DNA of 64,000 nt from Auanema rhodensis (taxonomy: Eukaryota; Nematoda; Chromadorea; Rhabditida; Rhabditidae): assembly GCA_964057225.1 (NCBI GenBank), contig OZ059894.1, positions 10,550,131-10,614,130 on the forward strand. Reading direction: 5' to 3'. Under the pieces are notes generated by a model. That model worked only from the letters and a program-made list of their open reading frames with translations. It did not search any database and had not been told where the DNA came from. Position numbers and translations under genes: made by a program. The first letter of the stretch is position 1, and the number at the start of each line of letters is the position of its first letter. Shown here piece by piece: positions 26,254 to 39,600 of the stretch.

Positions 26254-27415
26254 CTCCACATAACAACTACTAGAAAAATAAATAATTAAAAATTATTTTC
26301 ATATCTCTCATTCTTTATATAGATAGATAGATAGATAGATATATATAGATAGATGTTGAAAATATTTAGTTAGTTATATGATATAATAAAGAAAATGTTT
26401 TTTTAGAAAGAAACTGAAGAACAATAGATAATAGGAAGTATAGGACGTAGGAAGGAAAAAAGAAGAAAGAAGATGTCCGTGGATATGCTGCTAAGAAAAT
26501 ACTTTTATTTTTTTTATAAATTAAACAACATTATTGTTTAATTAATAATTTATAAATTAAGATATATTTTACTTTTTCTTAACTATATGTATATATATAT
26601 ATATACTTCTATTTACATATAGTATATATACATATCCATATATTTGAATTCTTGTTAAAGTCTTTCGAAGAAGGTTGTGATGGGCTAATGATTGTGATGG
26701 ACTGACATCCAGCCAAACTTCAGAAAACGCCGAAGATTTCACAAAAAAAAAGAAAATAAACAGAACAATATTGTTGAAGAAATGGGAATTCTAAGATTAT
26801 ATATATACATATATATCTAACTATATATACATATAGTTAAGTTGAAAGATAAGTTTATGAATTTAGTTAAAAACTAACATTAAAGGAATAATTAAATGGA
26901 AGAAAAATCAATTTCAACTAAGTTGAAACCAAACTTTCTGTTTGTTTGAGGATAAGGGAACTTTATCTGAAAATCTCATGAATGTATGAGATTCCATCAA
27001 ACTTTTTACGAATTAAATGAAAAGATTATCATACAAATATAGTTAATTTTACTAATTTTAAAACAAAATTAATAAGAAAACATAAAAGAAATATGAAAAC
27101 GTAAAAAACAAAACTGGAAAATAGTTGTACAAATTATAAAAACTATGGAATATTGTGAAAAGAAAAAGTTTTTAAAATTACGGAAAAAGAGAAGGATTTG
27201 TACAATTAACATAATAAAAAGAAATAAATAGAGAATATTAGTGATTATAGTATAAATAATTAAAAATGTGCTTTCTTTACCACATAGTATAGTAAATATA
27301 TATAGGAACAAATCTTTAGAGTCTCTGTTATGCCTCTCATTCTCTCCCTCTCTCTCTCAACCTTTCTTTCTACCTCTCTCTCTATATGGTTGTGTGAAGA
27401 TTGCTTGTTTCAGGA

Positions 27416-27445
27416 CCTCTAGCAAAGTTAGTGCTTGCTGAGAGG
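27416..27445. other. short stem-loop
   Basis: CCTCTAGCAA at 27416-27425 pairs with TTGCTGAGAGG at 27435-27445 (10 bp, one bulged G, 9-nt loop). It lies in the GC-richer island upstream of the channel gene. Function unknown. Confidence 0.5.
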
Positions 27446-27605
27446 GGTGTGCCTTCTTACGTCTTATATGGGCGGAGCATGCAATGGATAGGACTCCAGG
27501 GAAAGCTGGCAAGCTAAGCGGCTGCCTCTTTCTCTTTCAAAGCTTTGACTAAGGAGTAAACTCCTAGAATGTTAAAACAAAGGATATTGAAGAGTGAGAA
27601 ATACT

Positions 27606-27613
27606 GAGAGAGA

Positions 27614-27647
<34 letters not shown>
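27606..27647. repeat. (GA)n microsatellite
   Basis: GA tract with a single interruption near its start, in the intergenic region upstream of the channel gene. Confidence 0.9.
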
Positions 27648-27649
<2 letters not shown>

Positions 27650-28576
27650 GAGATAATGATGAGAATGTGAAAAACTCTGTGAACTGAAAAATTATGTTTA
27701 AGATAATTTTCTAGTAGATATGAAACTACAAAAAAAGATCAAAAGTTTGATAATATCATATTCATATTGTATATATACAAATACAAAATATATTAATATT
27801 GTATACTATATCCTTTTATTAAAGTTCAAAATAATATTTTGAATTATTACAGTATGCTTATATGAACATTATAATCTTAATTATATTAAATATAATAAAA
27901 GAAAAATAATTATTTCCATAAGAATATATGAAGTTGTGTGTTGAGAAATCTTTATCAAACTTCAAATATCTTCTATTGGCTGTGAAAGTGTTAGACAAGA
28001 TTGAAGATTGGTAGACGGAGAGACGAATAGAAAGCGGGTAATATATGGATATACAACGCTTCGGGACAATCTCATCTGGCTTGTCATGCTTTGCCCTCAG
28101 GAGGACGATGACCCTGAAGAGGGAAGAAGGCTATCGTTCCTCTCGCTTTTCCTCTGTTATTTCCTATATTTTTCCCTTTTCTTCTTTATCTTCCTAGACA
28201 TACATATTTGAGTTAAAGCTATGAAACTATGGAAGAGCATCGACTGAAATTATATTTGAAAATATTGAGATACGTAAAAAATTATTTGTTTTCTGTTCAT
28301 TTTGTAATTACATCATATACGTATAAATACATATATTCATAGACATATATGTATATATATTATTATATTTTATACTAATTATACATATAAATTAATTATA
28401 TTATTATTATTATTTTTCAAAAAAATTTAATGAATTGATTTTTGATTGATATCAAATGGAATGATAACACTGGCATAGATCGGGTAATTAGCATATTTTA
28501 TGACTTGAACAACTTCATTTTTATTGTTAAAATCAAGAGAATCGGTTGTATTTATTAAATATTTAATTAATCATAA

Positions 28577-31500
28577 TTAGTTAATACAATTACAAAAACT
28601 TTCTAAAAGACGATATTGAGCACATCGGTTATTGATGTTCCTGGATGTTACCATTGGTGCATGATTAATCATATAACTATCATCTTTTTTTCCTATTCGA
28701 TATTGTATTCTTAGATCTATAATATCATTTGTTGTTTTCAAATGAATTTCACAGTTTTGCCATACATAAACAACCTAAAATTATTATTTTTTAGTTTAAT
28801 ATCTTATATATATATATATATAATATGTTTAATATAATATTGTTGTATAAAAAGAAAAAAAGAAAAAAAGAACTAATGATCAATGTTTAGATGTAATTAA
28901 TAGTTAAATTTCATTAAACATACTGGAGAAGAAGTATAATTAAGGTTCTGTAGTTGTTCAATTAAATTCTTTTTATTCCGAAATCCAGTACGAACTTGAA
29001 GATTTGTTGAGTATGGTTGTTCCTTTAAATAATTTAATTTTCTTTTTTTTTTATTTTTATTTGAATAAGAACATAGAAATATCTATCTTACTGGCTCTTG
29101 ACAAACAAATGAATTCATATCTATACAATCAGAAAATTTAAAAAGATATTCTGTAAGAATATCTTCAATATGATTTTTATTTAACCAATTTATATCTTCA
29201 ACTAGAAAAAAATTAAATTATAAAAAAAAAAAATATATATATGAAACATACAATCATCTTTTTCCTTTTCCATACAAAGGCAAAAGTTAGTTATAACATT
29301 ATTTGAGAGACATGTTCTTTCTAATGTAATTGGTGTTAATAAGCTTTTACCTTAATAAATTTTATTTTTTAAGATACAAAAGATTATTATACAGTCATGT
29401 GCGATAAACGTTGGACACTCTCCCTGTAGAAACCTCAGAACACCACTTCAAACTACAAAAAAATATTTTTTTTGTAGTTTGTGTGTAAAGATATGAGGGT
29501 TTCTATTGGGTGTCCAACGTTCATCGCACATGACTGTATATGCAAATAGGTAATACCTCTTGAATTCCTTCGATCTGTTGTTGTTGTTCTTCCTTCAATA
29601 ATTTGTAATAAAGTTTCATAAACATCAAAATTACTGTAAATCGGGAGAGAGGCCAAGTTTTAGAATAAACAACTTAACAAACCTTGTAATCCTGTTAGAA
29701 TTATCAAGTAAGTTTTGAAATAATTGAGGAAATTCTTTTCGAAAACCAATAGGCACATATATTGACATCATAGGTTGTCGTTCTTCTTGAAATTTTATTA
29801 AAAATTATTCGTTTTCCAAGTAATATTACAACCTATTCTTCCAGCAAAAGTTGATTTTATTGGATGAATTCGATTACCATGATCACCCATAATGATTAAG
29901 ATTGTATTTTCCAACGCAGCCATATTCTATAAATTTTTATTATTATTTATGTAAATTATTAATAATATTATAACAAACTTCAAGTTTTAGTAATCTCTCA
30001 GCAATAGGTTGATCCAAAAAACGTAAATTATTTGGATTATCATGAGTAATTCTATATTATTTATAAAATTATTTATTATTATAAAATAATATAACTTACG
30101 TTGTAACAAATGTGAAACCAAAATGTTGACGATAAGCCATCTTTGAAGCAAATTGATACCAAGGATCCATAAAATCAATTCCTAATATTCGATTATCATA
30201 ACATAATCTCCATTTATCTTTAAGTTTCTAAATGATTTATAAATAAAAATTTCAATAAAAAGTTAAATTTTACCCTATTAAGGTATACATAGTATGGACG
30301 ATAGTAATGATCTGTTGGTTTTTTAGAAAATCCTGCTTTAAAGTATTTGGGTGGATAATGAAAAACGCCTCGGGATGTATGTCCAATTTCATCGTTAAAC
30401 ATCGTTTTTGCATCTATTTTTTACATTTTTTTGTTTAAAAAATAAAAAAAAATAGAAGTTAACCACGTAATTCTTTCCATATAAATGGTATTGTATCAGG
30501 ATCAACAGATTCATTATACGGCAAAATATTTCTTAAATCAATATCTTGTTCTGGATCAATCTTTGGATATTTTTTAGCTAATAATACAAATATTAAAATA
30601 AAAATAAATTTAACTTTACCTTCATTTACTTGATCAGCTAATAATGCTAAAAGATTAATACAACTATTATCTCCAATCTAAATATTAATTATAAATATAT
30701 AAATTATATAAATAAATACTTTATTATATCCTTTTAATGTAATAAATCCAAGTTTTTTCATAATTTCACTTGTTGATATCATATGTCGTTCAAATTGTGA
30801 TCTTGAAACACTGTCAATAGCTAATATATCAACTGATATTTTAGAAAAGTTATAACTTGCTGGTCTAATTATCTTTGGTTTTCCTGCGAAAAAAAAAAAG
30901 AAAATTTTAGTTAAATCATAATAGAAATATGAAAACCTTCAATTATTAATTCTGATAATGAATTGAGATGAATTCCCATATATGATCTTTCAAATATAAT
31001 TGTAAAATTATCAAGACAAGTTATGATATAGTTATCAGCATTTATCCAAAAACTTTTAAAATGCATTGGAATCTGTTATGAAATGTTGTAAATGATTCAT
31101 TCATTTGCTATTGTTTTACCTGACGAATCTGATTAATATGATAAGATCGTTGTCTAGGACGAAGAGATCCATCAATCTCTTGTATTAAGCATGAACGAGC
31201 TTTAATTGGCATAATCCAAGTAAATGTTCCATCATCTGATCTATTGAATATATCAATAGTAAATCGTTCACATTCAATAGTTGTTATATTATTTTTAATA
31301 TAATTCTATAAATAAAATAAAATATATACATATAGTTAAAATATTACTTGAATTGATGGATCAATACTTGGAATCCATGCATAATGACATGTATTTTCAA
31401 ATAAATGTGTTTTTGGTTCATATTTTAAAGATTTATCTGATATTCCTGTATAACTTAATAATATTTCAAGATTTCCCTATAAATAAAAAAATAAAAAAAT

Positions 31501-31629
31501 ATCATCTAAGATTATAGATTAACATCAAAATTTATAATAAGTTGTTGATGTTGATTTCTTATTAGAAATAATATTGATAAACAGCATACAACCAAATACT
31601 GAAATAATTTTTTTATATAAATTATTCAT
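28577..31629 (-). CDS. DUF229 family protein (alkaline-phosphatase/sulfatase-like superfamily)
   Basis: Many exons with mostly 30-50 bp introns run from the ATG at 31629 to TAA at 28577. The N-terminus ([19 protein letters not shown]) is a likely signal anchor. Diagnostic blocks in order are [53 protein letters not shown], a [10 protein letters not shown] block, [20 protein letters not shown] with [12 protein letters not shown] after it, and a cysteine-ending tail ([13 protein letters not shown]). This is the order in the nematode-expanded DUF229 family, whose fold is related to sulfatases; the DHG and DS motifs fit metal binding. Substrate is unknown. It probably acts in the secretory pathway or at the surface. 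The intron at about 29363-29554 contains a MITE. Confidence 0.82.
29390..29538. mobile_element. MITE with Tc1/mariner-like inverted repeats (149 bp)
   Basis: Terminal inverted repeats 29390-29418 and 29510-29538 begin TACAGTCATGTGCGAT and agree at 28 of 29 positions. The ends coincide with TA, as in Tc1/mariner target-site duplications. The interior is also near-palindromic (AAACTACAAAA versus TTTTGTAGTTT). There is no coding capacity, so it is non-autonomous. It sits in an intron of the DUF229 gene. Confidence 0.85.
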
Positions 31630-31879
31630 TTTATAATTAAAAATATTTATTTTTATTCACATGATCTTCTTTATTAAAAACAAATATGATAAAACCTATC
31701 AAATAATGTTTCATTTTTATCATTTATTAGATATTTTTAAAACTTTTATTATTATTTTTAAATTTTAATCTTTAATATGATATTTGAACCTATATTCGAG
31801 ATTATTCTATACATACATACTATATTCAGGATATAAGAAGCTGATAATTCAATAAATTTTGATTATAATTATACATATG

Positions 31880-32081
31880 TATAGTCTTGTATACGATGAA
31901 AGTGGGACACTTCTTGAAAGAGTTCAGACAACCTCCTTCAAACTTTAAAAAAAATTAATTTATGCTATGCTATGAAGTTTTTCAATACTCTTTATATATA
32001 TTTTTGAGCTTTTTCGATCGTTTATTCAAACAAATACAAGAGATTTTTGGAGTTTCCCACATTCATCGAATATTACTGTAT
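31880..32081. mobile_element. diverged MITE of the same family (about 202 bp)
   Basis: Imperfect terminal repeats of about 30 bp: the left begins TATAGTCTTGTATACGATGA; the right, reverse complemented, reads TACAGTAATATTCGATGAA. Both share the CGATGAA-GT-GG pattern with the element at 29390. It is older by its mismatches and lies upstream of the DUF229 start. Confidence 0.6.
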
Positions 32082-34200
32082 ATTATATATATAATTTTAT
32101 AATTTATAAATTAAAATTATTTTTTAGCAGATTTTCTTTTTTCTTTTTTTTTATTTTATTTCATTGAAATGAAATTGTTCTGAAATCATCATTGACAGCT
32201 TTAATGCGGATACAAAAATAAGAAGAAGAAGAAGAATTTTACAAAAAAACTTATCAGATAAGAATGATAATACTGGTGGTTTTATTATAATTTTTTTTAC
32301 TTCTTTTTAAACTTTTAATTCTAAAAGAAAATTTAAAAAGTTCAGACTAAATATTGAAATGACGCCTATTATATCAAAAAATTTAATTTGCACTTTATCT
32401 ATGGTACTGCTGCTGCTGCTGCTATCATATAATCAGATGTTTTAATATCAAATGAACAAAAAAAAAAGTTTTATATTATCATCACACATTTTTCTATTTA
32501 TTTCTATGATATTATAAGAAAAAAAAAGTTCCAAAAATACTATATTTAGATAATTTTATTATATAAAATATATAAAATTCTTTAAAAAAAAACTATTTAA
32601 ATGAAATAAATAAATGTAAAACATACGAAGATTGTAGAATGACGACGATTCATAGAGGGAATCATTTTCATTATAGATTTAGATTGTCTATATACTATTC
32701 ATATAGTTACTTGGATTTAAATTTCTATCGTTTATAATTCCAAACTAGATTTCATTTCAATTTCAAATCATATTGACTATCTTTCAATCGTTTTTTATAT
32801 ATTTTTCAAATAAAAAAACCTCTTGAACCTTTGAATATTAAACTAAATTACTTTAAATTATTTATATTTCAATTTTTTTATTAAAAAAATATTTTTTTTC
32901 TTCAAAAAAAAAAGAAAAAACTATTTCGGTACTGTACGTAATTCATAACTTTTCATCTTTATTAACTGAAGAAAATTAATCGGAGAAATCATCAGTTCTT
33001 ATCATCAATGGGAAATCATTTCAATAGTTCTTTCTCTTATCTCAGATGAATATTTCTTTTTTAAAATAAAATAATCCATAGATCTTTAGAGAAAATTATT
33101 ATTTTTATTTTAAATTTTAATTATAAATTTTTTTATATTTTTATTGTTTATTTTTCTTTTTTTTTATATTTTTTTGTTTGTTTTAGATTTTAGGAAATAT
33201 ATTGAAATTTATTATATAATTATATTTATATTCTAATAATTCTTTATATTTATCTAATGATAAACAAGTTTAAATTTTGATTTTTCTTTAAAATTAGCAT
33301 ATTCATTGTACGGAACCATTTGCCGTTCACGTGGATTTCACGTCTCAGCTGTTATCATTTCATTTGGAACGGGTACAAGCTCGGCTGTGTATGTGTGTGA
33401 TGTAACCAGGAAAATACAAAAAACATTAAATCACAAAAGAAAATTGAAAATGCTTGAAAAAAAAAACATTTTTTTCTTCTCTTTACTACTGTTTATTTAA
33501 AAATTTTATTTGTTTTTTAATTCAAATATTATTCTTTATTATATTATTATGGGAAACAATAAGCTCTCAATCTATCAAAGATTATAATAATATAATTCTT
33601 TATTTGAAATAAAAACGTTTAGAACAACAGTTATATCATAACGATACACATAACCAGCATACAAGCATATTTTGATATTTCCTATTTAGAATTTAAGAAT
33701 AATAAAATATAATTTGAAGGAAAATAAGAAGAAAATAAGAAAAAGTTGATAATTACTATATGAATTGAATAAGTGATTTCAAATATTACGTATAGTCATT
33801 TCTTATCAATTATAACAATGAATTGATTATTGGAACTATTAAGTTGCTTCATAATCATTTTTCTTTGAATAATTTGATTAAAATAGGAATAGTGTATGCT
33901 AATAATACTATATATATTATATATATTGTATATTATATATATAGTTATAATTTTATAATTTATTTTATTATATAAAAAACTTTTTTGATCTTTTAATTTC
34001 GTTTGTAAAATCTTTTCTTAAAAACTTTTTAAAGATATATAAAAAAAAAAGATTATCGAGTTACAAGAGAGCCGGAAGGATGAAGGTATTCCTCGTTCAT
34101 TTGGCCATTTATCTTTCTTTTTTCTTCCACAGAACTGAAAAACGCAAAAACTGATTCACGAAATCATTGTAATATCAGACAACTGTTCGTGGCTCGAAGA

Positions 34201-34260
34201 CGTGATGATCGCAAAATATCTGCAAATAATGAAAATTCATTTGCACCCACGATCATCACG
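34201..34260. other. 60-nt nested inverted repeat (hairpin candidate)
   Basis: Outer arms CGTGATGATCG (34201-34211) and CGATCATCACG (34250-34260) pair perfectly over 11 bp. Inside, GCAAAT (34222-34227) pairs with ATTTGC (34239-34244) across an asymmetric internal loop. It is pre-miRNA-sized, but no mature miRNA was recognised. Confidence 0.45.
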
Positions 34261-34896
34261 ACCTTTATCCGGAAGGATATCCCTGCCTACTCTTTGAAAA
34301 TACTTACAAAATTCAAAAATTGTTATTAAACTTTACAATTTCTGATGTTCCATCATATTCGTCCTACACAGTTATTAGACTGTTGAACTAACCCTAATGT
34401 CCCGTTTTTCTCTCATTCTCTGTCGCTAAAATTCGTTTTCGCTAAAACAATTTTTTTGTATTTTCCGGAAATTTGAACCTCGCAACGTTGATAAAATCTT
34501 TTTTTGGCCTTAAATCTCTTTTGTAAAGGCTTTGCGTAGTTTGACCGGATGTTCTTGGTACTGAATAGTCAGTTTGAGCACCTGTATTGACGTCGTCACC
34601 AGTGGAATTGTCGACACTGTATGTACTTTTCGACGTCGTCGTACGTCAGCAATACTAGATGGTCTAGAAGCAAATAAAGAAGGCAACATTTCTCTTTTTT
34701 TATTCATCTTCTTTCGTATTTATTCCTACGTTCCGCATACTCTTCATCATCTTTTGACTTTATCATCTCTTTCTCTTTAACTCATCTCGTTATCAACTCT
34801 TATATCTTTTTATACTTTTAGAATCTATATTCATTGTTTTTCCTCATTTCCGCTATCACTTGGAATTTTGCTTGAGCTTTGCACCTAACTCCAAGT

Positions 34897-34909
34897 TCTC
34901 TCTCTCTCT

Positions 34910-34952
<43 letters not shown>
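34897..34952. repeat. (CT)n microsatellite
   Basis: Long CT tract with one CCC interruption at about 34910. Confidence 0.9.
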
Positions 34953-34955
<3 letters not shown>

Positions 34956-35276
34956 ATCCTCTACTGTTTTCCCTCATCTCCTAAGTTTGATCTCATTGAA
35001 CAGTATATGAATATCCCTCATTTCTTCATTTAACACTTTTCTCTCAATTGAAAGCAAAACCGTATTATTAGAATGAAAATCATAATCATCTCTTAAGCTA
35101 AATGTCCTTTTTTTGATTAAAAATCACATTTTCTCTTTGTAACTGATCAGGTCACTGAGCAGATTATATTTGAAAAAAGAAAAAGATGAGAAAAGCTATT
35201 CAAAAGGTTTTCAAACTTTCTTCACACTTCAACACTAATTCTTGAACTCTGATTATTTGGTTTAAATCTAATTATT

Positions 35277-35280
<4 letters not shown>

Positions 35281-35310
<30 letters not shown>
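35281..35310. repeat. (CT)n microsatellite
   Basis: 15 uninterrupted CT units. Confidence 0.95.
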
Positions 35311-35313
<3 letters not shown>

Positions 35314-36640
35314 GTCATTTGTCTTTAAACCTTAGAATCTCTTTGCTCTGAACTTTTCTTTCTACATTCCGCTTATTTCCGTCGACTATTTCAATACTTT
35401 TGTAAAGTTTTAAGTAAAAATAAAATAAAATAAACAGAGAAGTTCCAGAAAAACAAAGACAACAAACATATTGCAGCTGCTTTTTTTTAATTTAAAACTT
35501 AGTAACAATGTTGTCAAATTCCTCATTTAAAGCTAAAATTGGCAACTTTTCTTCGTCTTCTATATCATTTCCGGGATTTTTCGATTGTCTCCAAACTCAC
35601 TATATAATATGCAATCAACTGATAGATAATACGTTGAAAAAACCATGTGATCTAATAATCTATTCTGATTGTAGAGGTTCTAATGATTTTTGAGTCAAAG
35701 ACTTTTTGCAATTTTATGATTTACAACTATCATTCTCTTTGTCTTTTCTCTTTTAATCTATTAGAAAACTATAACCTTTCAATATCATTACTACCTTTCT
35801 ATCATCAAATCATTTAATTTTCTTTCATTTTTAGTCAAAAAATGGTTTTATTGTTACTGTTTTCTCACTCATGATAGATGATTCATGTGAAGCTAACGAT
35901 ATGAGGCATCATCATCAACCCTACAACCACCCAACCACAAAACCATCCAACCACCCACACATCATAATCAAATACATGATTGTCATAATCTATTTAATCT
36001 TATAAATTACATTTAAACAACATTTCATAAACTTCATAAAGCTTTTTCACTTTTTAAAAAGTATCCAAGTAATTCAAATGAATAGCACCCAGTTTCTGAG
36101 ACCAACTACGTCAACTAGATTATTTCATTGCGAACGTACGAACGTTACATCTTCCGGTTTTCCGGTCAATGTCTCTTTTCTTCTGTTTCTTTCTCCCTCC
36201 TTCTCTTTCTCTCTCCCTCTCTTCTTCGTTTTCCATCTATTCATCTTCTCTCTTTTACATCATCTTGTGTTGTACAAGAGATGATGAAAAAGACCTTTTT
36301 TTTGCTTTATCTTCATGTGAACTCTACATATAAAATATTTTTCATATATAATACAAACAATAATATTCAATTTTTATTTATTTTTGTGGCTTTTTTTCAC
36401 ATTACCCTACCTCCTCCTCCCCCTCCTCCTCACACTTCAAATAGCTTACAATAATTAAAAATTGATGATCATATGATATATCAATCACATGTTATACTTA
36501 ATAATCTTTAATAATAGGAAAAGATTGATTTTACATATTCGTGGATATATACTTATACCGAGAATCTGAGTATCTCTTCTAATTGTTTTCGATAATTTAA
36601 ACTTTTTTTTAAAAATACGCAATTACGTCTAATGTTAGGA

Positions 36641-36654
36641 GGGGGGGGGGGGGG
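36641..36654. repeat. poly-G tract
   Basis: 14 consecutive G in strongly AT-rich surroundings. C runs occur nearby at about 36773-36782 and again at about 44473-44482. Confidence 0.9.
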
Positions 36655-39600
36655 AGTAATGTGAAGAAGTAAAGAAGAGCCATTTTTGTTTTATTCAATG
36701 TTTTCTGATCAAATCTTTCTCTCCTTTGCAACTTCATACTACCCACGCTTCCATCTTGTTCTCCCTACCTCACCCCCCCCCCAACCTCTTCTAGACCTCA
36801 TCCTTACTTGCACTTTCCTTTTTCCAATTTTTTATTGTTTATGTTTCTCTCACTTCTCTAAAATTCCTCCAACTTTTTCTTTTTTTTCCTATTTCGATGT
36901 CAGTCATCATTTTCCTTCTCTTTATTCATTTCTGTATTTCGTATACATGTGTCTTTGAGAACAAGACTGACTATATATGAAATCAGAACCCACTTAAGCA
37001 AACTTTTCTTTCTTCTCTATTATTTTTTTATTTTTAATTTATAATATTATATAAATTATAAATTATTTCTATTTTATCTTATTTCATCTTTTTTTTTATT
37101 TCATTTTAGTTTAATCCTACAAATCATACATACATTCATTCAAACGTACATACAATACATAGCTAAAACGGAAAAAAAAATAGAAAAGTTGTAAACAAAT
37201 TTCTTTTAAATCAAAAATTAGTTTTCTATACATTAAATATAGTTTTATAAATATCAGATATTTGAATTACAAACCTCATAGGTCAGATGAAATGCTGAAT
37301 CATCACATTCATTTCTTCATACTATTTTCTTTTTTCCATCCTCCTTCGAATGCTCCTCCTTTTCCTCTCTCACTATTACTCTTTGCCCCTTTCTCTCCGT
37401 CTCTCTCTCTCTCTCTCTTTCTACCTTTTACTACTTCTCTCTCTCTCTTTTTGAAACTCGAAAAACAAATTTTTAACTTAAAAAACAAATAAGGCCTTCT
37501 GATTGTTTTGACTTTTTATATACTTTTGATGAGATATAATCTCACCTTTCACCTATTATTCATTTAATTTCTGATATAATAAAGGGTAAACAGATCTGTA
37601 TGGACGTTTTATAACCATTTAGAGGTTAAAAAGATGATATCAAGTTGAAAATATGACATCATATTCAAACATTATATCGCACAAAACCAACTTTTTTTCA
37701 ATTTCTAATACTATAAGCCAATATCAGCTGATTATTTTTATATTCACAATCCTTTTTTTCGTTTGTATGTATATTCTTTGAAAATAGCCAAAACCGCACT
37801 CAACAACAATTCCCAAACCTTATACATGGTTCGGACAAGCAAATGTTTGCAAAAGTCATATACAGCAAGCTTGTAAGCCCGTTTGCAACGTTTCAATTTT
37901 AGTGAAAAGTTGGGGGAAAAAACGTTTCACTTTGTCAATGTTCTCTCTCAATCTCTCCTATTTTCTCTCTCTAATGATTTTTTTCTTTTTATAGTTGATA
38001 GTTTCATTTGTATCGTTCAATGTATGAATTTCATTTGGCCTATGTATGTATTTTCTTTTTTCTTATCTATCACCTCTTCCCTCTCTCTTTCTCTCTCTTT
38101 CTCTCGCACGCTCTATCTCTCTCTCACTTTCTCTTCAGCGATTCTTTTCTCTCCTGTTCAAGCTTATCCATGTTTTCAGCTATTTATTAACTATACGATA
38201 TACTTTTTAAAATCATAATCGTTTAATCCCTTTTTCCGGAAAAAAATTAGCAATTCGTCATATCCAGCCATTGTATTCTGATTATTGATCAACAATTTTC
38301 GAAAATGTCTACGAAAGTTAATGCAGTTGAACCCTTTTTACAAGTAATAATCATATTCTTCATTGCTTAACATCATCTGATGACAAAGATGATTTTTGCC
38401 CTTCGTGCGTGAAAGTGGACTTACATACGTCAACTCAACTCTCACGTGGTTTTACAACAACCAATGGTCACTTTGCAGCAACGTCAATCGGTTGTTTCAT
38501 AGTTTATTTTGTCTTTTTTTTCAAATTTAATTCTTAAATTTCATTATATATTTTATATGAAAATCAATTATAATATTAAAGAATTATATTTATATTTTAT
38601 AATTTTTTGAATGATGTTCTCGCAACATCGTCGTGAAAATATTTTTTTGCGTCCAAAATAAGTTAAAACTACTATAATCCGTAGTTGTGATCATAGATTA
38701 TGTTCACGCTTTAGTTGAAAAATCTCTATCAATTCATACATATGGGTCATGTTTCACCTTCGTGCAAATCTGTATTTTCAATTCAATTCTATGTTCGAGC
38801 AGATTTTCGTATTCTTTTAAAATCTGATTGGCTTAATTTCATTAACACCTCGTGAATTACTTTGTTTCTCCCTCAAAGCACAGCTTAAATAGTTTACGAA
38901 CAAAGTAAATTCCTTTGAACGGAACTGGTTGTTTTCATGATTTCGTCATCTGCTTCTGGTTATGAAATCGGATGACTGTAAAGAACTCTTGATATTCTGA
39001 CGAATTTTGACTGTTTTGGTAACGTCTGAAGGGTAATCTCTCTATTCTCTCGCCTCACATTTCCCCTCATTTTCCGGGCATGTATGTATGTGGCAGCAAG
39101 ATCATGTCAATATTGACAGTAGTCACTTAGTTCCTCTCGTTCTTCTGATGCTCCTATAATACTACCCTACAATTTCCCTCCTTCCCTCGTTTTTCCCTCT
39201 CTCTCTTTCTCTGTATCTTCGTACCCTTTTCTCATCTTACTCATCCCCCTCCTACTCCTCCTCGTCATTCGATGTTCTCTCTATCTTTTCTGATTTCTCT
39301 CAGTTTTTTCTTTACTTCTTCAACTAAATGGAATGAAAGGCAATTTTTGAGACTTTAGGCGGCACTGGATAAAGAGAAACAGACTGTTGCACTTTGCACT
39401 TTCTCTATTCTCTGCATTCTCATCGAATTCTTTTGTGTTTTTCCTCTTCTTGCCTTCATTCAGAGTCAAATCATTTAGAGAAAGAATAGGAATAAGAGAG
39501 AAAAAGATGAAAAAATGACATGTGGTACCATTGGCTTAGTGCCAGAACATACTGTTTCTTTAATCTTAGACCACATTGCACGATTATATGACTATGGCAA

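Larger units (their letters stand above)
26254..28576. other. intergenic, no supported gene
   Basis: Upstream of the channel gene (minus) and downstream of the DUF229 gene (minus). AT-rich with AGAT and TA repeats near 26320-26350 and 26585-26640. A GC-richer island at 27400-27540 carries GGGCGGAGC and a small stem-loop. An open frame at 28008-28211 has no recognisable domain. Confidence 0.55.

Noticed and set aside
36078-38218. Several 60-110 codon plus-strand frames rich in Ser/Leu/Phe
   Set aside because: All come from CT-rich low-complexity sequence; no splice pattern or domain.
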